Translations under genes and position numbers: made by a program
NCBI GenBank assembly: GCA_910586955.1
Contig: CAJUMM010000133.1
Coordinates: forward strand, 1-5,718
Length of the DNA stretch: 5,718 nt
Direction of reading: 5' to 3'
Source: an uncultured Lachnospiraceae bacterium
GTDB lineage: Bacteria; Bacillota; Clostridia; Lachnospirales; Lachnospiraceae
Shown: one piece after another, positions 1 to 3,841 of the stretch
How positions within the stretch are numbered: the first letter of the stretch is position 1
Layout: every line of letters starts with the position of its first letter
The notes under the pieces: generated by a model
The model's input: the letters and a program-made list of their open reading frames with translations, nothing else
The model's database searches: none
What the model was told of the DNA's origin: nothing

Positions 1-432
1 GCATTACTGCAGGATGACGTAAAGTCTATGAATGCCTATATGAACCGGGTGGCTCTGGCAACTTTTAGCTATTTCGATACGGGAAAGCGCCCTTCCGGAG
101 CAGAGCCGGAGCGGTTTTACCATGGCTTCGTGCTGGGGCTGATGGTGGAGCTTGGGGATCGCTATGTGTTGACCTCCAACCGGGAAAGCGGCTTTGGCCG
201 GTATGACGTGATGCTGGAGCCGAAAAAGTCTCAGGATGATGCTATGATTCTGGAGTTTAAGGTGCAGGACGACGAGGAGGAAAAGGATCTTTCCGATACG
301 GTGCAGGCGGCCTTGAAGCAGATTAATGAGCAGAACTATGAGGCGGTTCTGGAGGAAAAGGGCATAGAAAGAGAGCGGATTAGAAAGTACGGTTTTGCGT
401 TTTGCGGGAAGAAGGTGCTGATTGGGCGGTAG
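1..432 (+). CDS. C-terminal part of an AAA-ATPase-like / PD-(D/E)XK nuclease-fold protein (5' end outside window)
   Basis: The frame is open from base 1 to a TAG at 430-432, so 143 residues of a longer protein are visible. The ATG at 28 is only an internal methionine, because family-like sequence continues upstream of it. The visible part resembles the C-terminal PD-(D/E)XK domain (PDDEXK_9, formerly DUF1703) found behind an AAA-ATPase-like domain in a family that is expanded in Lachnospiraceae and Bacteroidetes. Window-numbered residues fitting the nuclease core are Asp69 in the GRYDVML strand and Glu85-x-Lys87 in ILEFKV, followed by a helix with Gln residues (AALKQINEQNY). The segment FYHGFVLGL before the core is also typical. 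The ATPase half would lie left of the window. The cellular role of this family is not established. It is separated from the operon to its right by a terminator, so it is probably an independent unit. The family call is confident; a nuclease activity is inference. Confidence 0.85.
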   Translation, partial: ALLQDDVKSMNAYMNRVALATFSYFDTGKRPSGAEPERFYHGFVLGLMVELGDRYVLTSNRESGFGRYDVMLEPKKSQDDAMILEFKVQDDEEEKDLSDTVQAALKQINEQNYEAVLEEKGIERERIRKYGFAFCGKKVLIGR

Positions 433-464
433 AAATAGAAGAAAACCACTATAACTGTAACTGT

Positions 465-500
465 GGCTGCAGCGGCACAGAAATTGGGGGTGTCGCAGCC
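465..500 (+). other. Bulged stem-loop just after the stop codon
   Basis: GGCTGC (465-470) pairs with GCAGCC (495-500). After a 3-nt bulge (471-473), GGCAC (474-478) pairs with GTGTC (490-494), including one G-T pair, and leaves an 11-nt loop. Only two T residues follow, so it is not a standard intrinsic terminator. It lies 32 nt after the stop codon and 10 nt before the clear terminator hairpin. It may protect the mRNA 3' end or help termination. It could also be chance pairing. Confidence 0.4.
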
Positions 501-510
501 TTAATAGTAA

Positions 511-546
511 AGGGGCCGTCAATTTTTCCGACGGCCCTTGTTTTTG
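511..546 (+). terminator. Intrinsic terminator of the upstream gene, possibly bidirectional
   Basis: GGGCCGTC (513-520) pairs perfectly with GACGGCCC (530-537) around a 9-nt loop. Two weaker outer pairs (A511-T539, G512-T538) extend the stem, and the tail is TTGTTTTTG. This is a classic rho-independent terminator for the gene ending at 432. On the minus strand the same stem is followed by a weaker, interrupted T tract, so it could also partly stop leftward transcription from the promoter at 647-675. Confidence 0.9.
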
Positions 547-584
547 AAATTCTGCAATCTGCAATGGGGTAAAAAAGCAATTTG

Positions 585-614
585 TTTTCGCAGAGTAGAA
601 TCCTCTACGTAAAT
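585..614 (+). repeat. Left inverted repeat of the invertible segment (putative recombinase site IRL)
   Basis: The reverse complement of this 30-bp arm matches 825-854 at 28 of 30 positions, with an uninterrupted 18-bp identical core (592-609 against 830-847). Similarity continues outward with a 1-nt offset (AAAAAGCAA at 572-580 against TTGCTTTTT at 858-866). The arm is itself a dyad: CGCAGAG and CTCTACG flank a 7-nt spacer, TAGAATC (596-602). One stem pair (591/607) and an outer pair (588/610) are mismatched, so this copy is slightly less symmetric than the right one. Confidence 0.9.
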
Positions 615-646
615 CATAGATAAATTTTCTCCAAGTTTCTTTTGTT

Positions 647-675
647 ATTATACCCACATTCTTTTATATTTTCAA
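647..675 (-). promoter_or_regulatory. Strong sigma-A-type promoter reading leftward inside the invertible segment
   Basis: Read on the minus strand, the -35 box is TTGAAA (675-670) and the -10 box is TATAAT (652-647), a perfect -10 match, separated by exactly 17 nt. Transcription should start near 640 and run left, through the left inverted repeat, toward the terminator hairpin at 511-546 and antisense to the tail of the upstream gene. No comparably good promoter was found on the plus strand between 547 and 897. The best there is a weak TTGAGG (704-709) / TATTTT (727-732) pair. In this orientation the operon therefore seems to lack a promoter of its own. Confidence 0.8.
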
Positions 676-824
676 TCATAATCTTTGTATCCCGGTTCTT
701 TTTTTGAGGAAAAGTAATTTTTTTCTTATTTTTTACAAATTATCCTTTCAAGTGAAATAAAATAGAAGATTTCCATGGTTTTATATTTCCAAATAATTAC
801 AATAATTATCTGCTGTTTTCAATT

Positions 825-854
825 ATTTTCGTAGAGGATTCTACTCTACGAAAA
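825..854 (+). repeat. Right inverted repeat of the invertible segment (putative recombinase site IRR)
   Basis: This is the partner of 585-614 in opposite orientation. It is a near-perfect palindrome: 12-nt arms (825-836 and 844-855) pair fully around the asymmetric 7-nt spacer GATTCTA (837-843). The spacer is the exact reverse complement of the left spacer, as needed for strand exchange between the two sites to invert the DNA between them. It ends about 40 bp before the loaP coding start. Confidence 0.9.
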
Positions 855-866
855 TTTTTGCTTTTT
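825..866 (+). promoter_or_regulatory. Terminator-like hairpin in the loaP leader, formed by the right inverted repeat
   Basis: In RNA the right repeat folds into a 12-bp stem (825-836 with 844-855) and a 7-nt loop, followed by a T-rich tail (TTTTG then CTTTTT). It lies in the 5' leader of the operon in the predicted ON orientation, upstream of the first gene, which encodes an antiterminator. The stem is AT-rich, so termination may be weak. It could be an attenuator or LoaP response element, or simply the consequence of the DNA site's symmetry. Confidence 0.45.
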
Positions 867-884
867 GGAAAACAAATTTTAGAA

Positions 885-889
885 AGGAG
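885..889 (+). promoter_or_regulatory. Ribosome binding site AGGAG that decides the loaP start
   Basis: AGGAG at 885-889 lies 8 nt before the ATC at 898, an ideal spacing. It is 20 nt before the first in-frame ATG at 910, which is too far. It therefore supports initiation at the non-standard ATC codon. Confidence 0.75.
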
Positions 890-897
890 CGATCCCT

Positions 898-1416
898 ATC
901 TGGTACGTCATGTATTGCCCCAGCCACCGGGAAGAGGATATGATGCGTTCCTGCAGGCAGCATGTAAGTGGGAAAGCGCTGAAGGATATATTTTTTCTAA
1001 CCTATGACAGAATGCGCCGGTATGAGGGAGCCTGGCATCTGGAGCAGCAGCCCATGTTTCCCCATTACCTTTTTCTGGAGAGTGAACATGGGGAACAGCT
1101 TCTGGAAGAACTGGCGGAGTATGAGGATTTTGTAAGGGTTTTCCGTGAGAAAAATTACCTGATTCCGGTGCACCGGGAAGAGGAGCAGTTCTTTCGTGGA
1201 ATATGCGGCAGTTCCCATCATCTTAGCATGTCGAGAGGCTATATCAGGAACGGCCAAACCTGTGTGACGGAAGGCCCCTTGCGGGGAAGGGAAGGGCTGA
1301 TCCGGAAAATAGACCGGCATAAGCGCCTGGCGCGCTTGTCCCTGCCCGGCGGCAGCGGACTGAAAGAAGAGCTTCGGGAAATGTATGCGGGGCTGGAGAT
1401 TGTGGCGAAAAGCTGA
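898..1416 (+). CDS. loaP: LoaP-type NusG paralogue, operon-specific transcription antiterminator
   Basis: This is a NusG-family factor expected to join elongating RNA polymerase and let it pass terminators in the long polysaccharide operon behind it. If translated from the ATC at 898 it has 172 residues, the usual LoaP size. The NusG N-terminal (NGN) domain begins with the family signature W2-Y3-V4 and contains PMFPHYLFLES at about 52-62, matching the FPGYVFV-type NGN motif. A KOW domain follows at about 122-150 (VTEGPLRGREGLIRKIDRHKR), with the KIDRHKR segment typical of LoaP. The first ATG (910) would remove the conserved WYV strand, and the ribosome site fits 898 rather than 910, so I place the start at ATC despite its rarity. 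An in-frame TAG at 880-882 rules out a longer N-terminus. It is the first gene of the operon and its stop is 13 nt before the aminotransferase. LoaP rather than core NusG is inferred from context and sequence. The family call is firm; the start is the uncertain part. Confidence 0.85.
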   Translation: MWYVMYCPSHREEDMMRSCRQHVSGKALKDIFFLTYDRMRRYEGAWHLEQQPMFPHYLFLESEHGEQLLEELAEYEDFVRVFREKNYLIPVHREEEQFFRGICGSSHHLSMSRGYIRNGQTCVTEGPLRGREGLIRKIDRHKRLARLSLPGGSGLKEELREMYAGLEIVAKS

Positions 1417-1429
1417 AACGAGGATTCCT

Positions 1430-2569
1430 ATGGAAAAATTGAAAGAAAAAGTCTGGCTTTCTTCTCCCACAATGCACGGGGAAGAACAAAAATTTGTACA
1501 GGAAGCCTTTGATACAAACTGGGTAGCGCCCCTGGGGAAAAATGTGGATGAGCTGGAACAGGAAGTGGCCGCCTATCTGGGAGCAGGCTACGGGGCGGCA
1601 TTGACAAGCGGAACGGCTGCGCTGCATCTGGCATTAAAATTAGCGGGAATAAAGCCGGGAGATGTGGTTTTATGTTCGGATCTGACTTTTGCAGCCACGG
1701 TAAATCCGGTTTCTTACGAGAACGGCATTCCGGTTTTTGTTGATTCGGAAGGGGAGACCTGGAACATGGATCCCCGGGCCCTGAAAAAGGCTCTGCAAAA
1801 GTACGGGAAAAGGGTAAAAGCGGTTATCGCTGCCAATCTGTACGGAACGCCCGGGAAGCTGGATGAAATGCAGGACTTGTGCCAGGAATATGGCGTGACG
1901 CTTATCGAGGATGCGGCGGAAAGCTTGTCGGCAACGTATAAGGGGAAACAGACGGGAACCTTTGGAAAATATAACTGTATTTCTTTTAACGGGAATAAAA
2001 TTATCACCACATCCGGGGGCGGGATGCTGCTGTCCCAGGATAGGGAGGCAGTGGAGAAAGCCCGTTTTTGGGCTACCCAGGCCAGGGACAAGGCTCCCTG
2101 GTACCAGCATTCGGAGATCGGCTATAACTACCGCATGAGCAACATTGTGGCCGGCATCGGCCGGGGCCAGATGCTGCACCTGGAGGAACACCGCAGAAGA
2201 AAAAAAGAAATTTACATGAGATATAAAAGAGGATTGGAAGGATTTCCGGTTCAAATGAACCCCTACCTCACATGTTCCGAGCCGAATTTCTGGCTGAGCT
2301 GTATTACCCTGGAGCCGGAGGTTATGGAGAGCGGGAAGGTAACGCCGGAAAGGATAAGAAAGGCTTTGGAGGAAAAGAATGTGGAATCCAGGCCCATCTG
2401 GAAGCCCATGCACCTTCAGCCGGTCTATGCGGAGCGGGATTTTATCAGCCTGGATGGAAAAGACGTGGGCAAAGATATTTTTCAAAGGGGCTTGTGCCTT
2501 CCCAGCGATATTAAGATGGAAGCGGCCGTGCAGGATGCGGTCATGGAGATTATAAAGGGGTGCTTTTAG
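1430..2569 (+). CDS. epsN: EpsN/PglE-type PLP-dependent sugar aminotransferase (DegT/DnrJ/EryC1/StrS family)
   Basis: Predicted to transfer an amino group, usually from glutamate, to the C4 keto group of a UDP-4-keto-6-deoxy-HexNAc, giving a UDP-4-amino sugar for polysaccharide synthesis in the cytoplasm. The protein has 379 residues, close to EpsN (about 388). Visible landmarks are the N-terminal LSSPTMHGEE and TNWVAPLG segments, the PLP phosphate-binding SGTAALH (Ser60-His66), Asp161 in LIEDAAES (contacts the pyridine nitrogen), and the Schiff-base Lys190 in SFNGNKIITTSGGGM. The C-terminal half has SEIGYNYRMSN and ESRPIWKPMHLQP, as in EpsN. An earlier in-frame ATG at 1385 lies inside loaP and lacks family sequence. 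The ATG at 1430 has GAGG 6 nt upstream and starts just before the conserved N-terminus. Together with the next two genes it forms the aminotransferase, phosphoglycosyltransferase and acetyltransferase trio known from B. subtilis eps and Campylobacter pgl. The exact sugar is inferred. Confidence 0.93.
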   Translation: MEKLKEKVWLSSPTMHGEEQKFVQEAFDTNWVAPLGKNVDELEQEVAAYLGAGYGAALTSGTAALHLALKLAGIKPGDVVLCSDLTFAATVNPVSYENGIPVFVDSEGETWNMDPRALKKALQKYGKRVKAVIAANLYGTPGKLDEMQDLCQEYGVTLIEDAAESLSATYKGKQTGTFGKYNCISFNGNKIITTSGGGMLLSQDREAVEKARFWATQARDKAPWYQHSEIGYNYRMSNIVAGIGRGQMLHLEEHRRRKKEIYMRYKRGLEGFPVQMNPYLTCSEPNFWLSCITLEPEVMESGKVTPERIRKALEEKNVESRPIWKPMHLQPVYAERDFISLDGKDVGKDIFQRGLCLPSDIKMEAAVQDAVMEIIKGCF

Positions 2570-2583
2570 AAAGGGCGTATGGG

Positions 2584-3234
2584 ATGAAAAGCCAGCATAA
2601 AGCCGGGATATACGAAACGTATGGAAAGCGCTTTTTAGATATTGGGGGCTCATTGCTGTTTCTGTTGCTCTTTTGGTGGCTGTATTTGCTTATCGCCGTC
2701 TTGGTACGAATCAAGCTGGGAAGCCCGGTGTTATTTAAACAGCCCCGTCCGGGAAAGAATGAGGCTTTATTTAATCTCTATAAATTCCGCACCATGACGG
2801 ATCGGCGGGATAAAGCCGGAGAGCTTCTGCCAGATGAGGAACGGTTAACCGCTTTTGGGCGCACGCTCAGAAGCTTAAGCATGGATGAACTTCCGGAGAT
2901 ATGGCTGATATTCCTTGGAAAAATGTCTTTTGTAGGCCCCAGGCCTCTGCTGTCCCGGTATTTGGACCGCTATAACGCTCACCAGCACAGAAGGCATGAA
3001 GTAAAACCGGGCCTGACCGGGTATGCCCAGGTTCACGGGCGCAATGCGTTGTCCTGGGAGGAGAAATTTGATATGGATGTGTGGTATGTGGATCACCTTT
3101 CCTTTTGGGTCGATATGAAGATCTTGCTGGACACGGTGAGAGTTGTGGCAAGACGGGAGGGGATTTCCTCGGGTACCTCCGTGACTATGGAAGAGTTTAT
3201 GGGAACATCCCCGGAGGAACAGGTAAATGGATAG
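2584..3234 (+). CDS. epsL: EpsL/PglC-type membrane phosphoglycosyltransferase (initiating sugar-phosphate transferase)
   Basis: Predicted to move a phospho-sugar from its UDP carrier to undecaprenyl phosphate on the inner face of the membrane, the first step in building a repeat unit. The 216-residue length is that of the minimal monotopic family (Bac_transf, PglC-like), without the extra N-terminal helices of WbaP. After RFLDIGG there is one hydrophobic segment (about 20-42). Then come PGKNEALFNLYKFRTM (about 56-71), the catalytic Asp101-Glu102 in MDELPEIW, FVGPRPLL, and PGLTGYAQVHGRN. I chose the ATG at 2584, which has GAAAGGG 8 nt upstream and follows the previous stop by 14 nt. An in-frame GTG at 2560, overlapping epsN, is possible but has no well-placed ribosome site. 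The 3' end overlaps the acetyltransferase by 8 nt, suggesting translational coupling. The substrate, probably UDP-diNAcBac or a related sugar, is inferred from the neighbours. Confidence 0.93.
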   Translation: MKSQHKAGIYETYGKRFLDIGGSLLFLLLFWWLYLLIAVLVRIKLGSPVLFKQPRPGKNEALFNLYKFRTMTDRRDKAGELLPDEERLTAFGRTLRSLSMDELPEIWLIFLGKMSFVGPRPLLSRYLDRYNAHQHRRHEVKPGLTGYAQVHGRNALSWEEKFDMDVWYVDHLSFWVDMKILLDTVRVVARREGISSGTSVTMEEFMGTSPEEQVNG

Positions 3235-3841
3235 AAAAGTGATCATTATCGGGGCAAGCGGGCATGGAAAGGTGATTGCCGATATTGTCCGGAAATCCGG
3301 AGATCAGGTGCTTGGCTTCCTGGATGATAACAGGGCGCTTCCCAAGATCTTTTTCGGATTTCCGGTTATAGGCACGGTTGCGGAATATAAGGAGCATTTG
3401 GAAGCTGACTTTATTGTTGCCATAGGAGACGCCCGGATCCGGGAAAAAATTGTGAAAGAATTAGAAGGCGTTTCCTGGTACACGGCAGTACACCCTTCAG
3501 CCGTCATTTCGGATATTCAGGTCCGCATTGGGGCAGGCACGGCAGTGATGGCAAATGCGGTAATCAATTCCTGTGCAAGTATCGGGGAGCATTGTATTAT
3601 CAACTCTTCCGCAGTTGTGGAGCATGATAATCAGATTGGAGATTTTGTCCACATATCCGTGGGAGCGAAGCTGGCCGGAAATGTGACGGTTGGAAAGGGA
3701 ACATGGATAGGTATTGGGGCAAGTGTCAGCAACAATCTTGAAATATGCCAAGGCTGTATGATTGGCGCAGGCGCGGCAGTCGTCCAAAATATCAGGGAGG
3801 CCGGAGTTTATGTGGGGACGCCGGCGAAGAAGAAAAAATGA
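3227..3841 (+). CDS. epsM: EpsM/PglD/NeuD-type sugar O- or N-acetyltransferase
   Basis: Predicted to acetylate the 4-amino group of the UDP-amino sugar made by the EpsN-like enzyme, using acetyl-CoA. The protein has 204 residues, usual for the NeuD/PglD family. A small Rossmann-like N-terminal domain carries the signature IIIGASGHGKV (6-16) and binds the UDP-sugar. From about residue 88 come hexapeptide repeats of a left-handed beta-helix (for example VRIGAGTAVM, ASIGEHCII, VTVGKGTWIGIGASV, MIGAGAAVV). His133 in SAVVEHDNQIG is the expected catalytic base, as His125 is in PglD. The chain ends with VGTPAKKKK, as is usual for the family. The ATG at 3227 has GGAGG 9 nt upstream and overlaps the end of the sugar transferase gene by 8 nt. 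Its own stop overlaps the next start (ATGA at 3838-3841). N-acetylation of a 4-amino sugar is inferred from the aminotransferase in the operon. Confidence 0.93.
   Translation: MDRKVIIIGASGHGKVIADIVRKSGDQVLGFLDDNRALPKIFFGFPVIGTVAEYKEHLEADFIVAIGDARIREKIVKELEGVSWYTAVHPSAVISDIQVRIGAGTAVMANAVINSCASIGEHCIINSSAVVEHDNQIGDFVHISVGAKLAGNVTVGKGTWIGIGASVSNNLEICQGCMIGAGAAVVQNIREAGVYVGTPAKKKK

Larger units (their letters stand above)
585..854. mobile_element. Putative invertible promoter segment (phase-variation switch), here in the OFF orientation
   Basis: A 210-bp AT-rich segment (615-824) without a convincing gene is enclosed by 30-bp inverted repeats. It carries a strong promoter that points left, away from the polysaccharide operon. 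Inversion around the two 7-nt spacers maps any position p to 1439 minus p. That would place the -35 box at 764-769 and the -10 box at 787-792 on the plus strand, with transcription starting near 799, about 100 nt before loaP. No recombinase gene lies in the window, so the enzyme would act in trans or sit beyond the edges. The layout matches invertible promoters driven by tyrosine recombinases in gut bacteria. Inversion itself is inferred, not seen. A MITE-like element is the main alternative, but I see no target-site duplication. Confidence 0.75.

Noticed and set aside
4..657. Long minus-strand frame of 217 codons across the upstream gene and intergenic region
   Set aside because: It is antisense to the clear PD-(D/E)XK protein, begins upstream of the -10 box of the minus-strand promoter, lacks a ribosome site, and its translation is low-complexity without recognisable family features.
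704..732. Plus-strand promoter TTGAGG / TATTTT
   Set aside because: It matches four of six bases in each box, which is expected by chance in such AT-rich DNA. It is far weaker than the minus-strand promoter.
792..809. Short AT-rich tandem repeat (AATAATTAC, AATAATTAT)
   Set aside because: Two 9-nt units in AT-rich sequence are compatible with chance, and no known operator is recognised.
572..866. MITE or small insertion element bounded by terminal inverted repeats
   Set aside because: I see no target-site duplication outside the arms. The palindromic arms with an asymmetric spacer and the internal promoter before a surface operon fit an invertible switch better. Copy number in the genome would settle it.
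1385..1432. Upstream ATG for the aminotransferase
   Set aside because: It lies inside loaP and adds 15 residues with no family resemblance. The ATG at 1430 has a well-placed ribosome site and matches the EpsN N-terminus.
2560..2586. GTG start for the sugar transferase overlapping epsN
   Set aside because: No ribosome site is properly spaced from it, while the ATG at 2584 has GAAAGGG 8 nt upstream. It remains possible but less likely.
1670..2653. Minus-strand frame of 327 codons
   Set aside because: It lies opposite epsN and the start of epsL, both unmistakable by motif. It is a shadow caused by codon composition.
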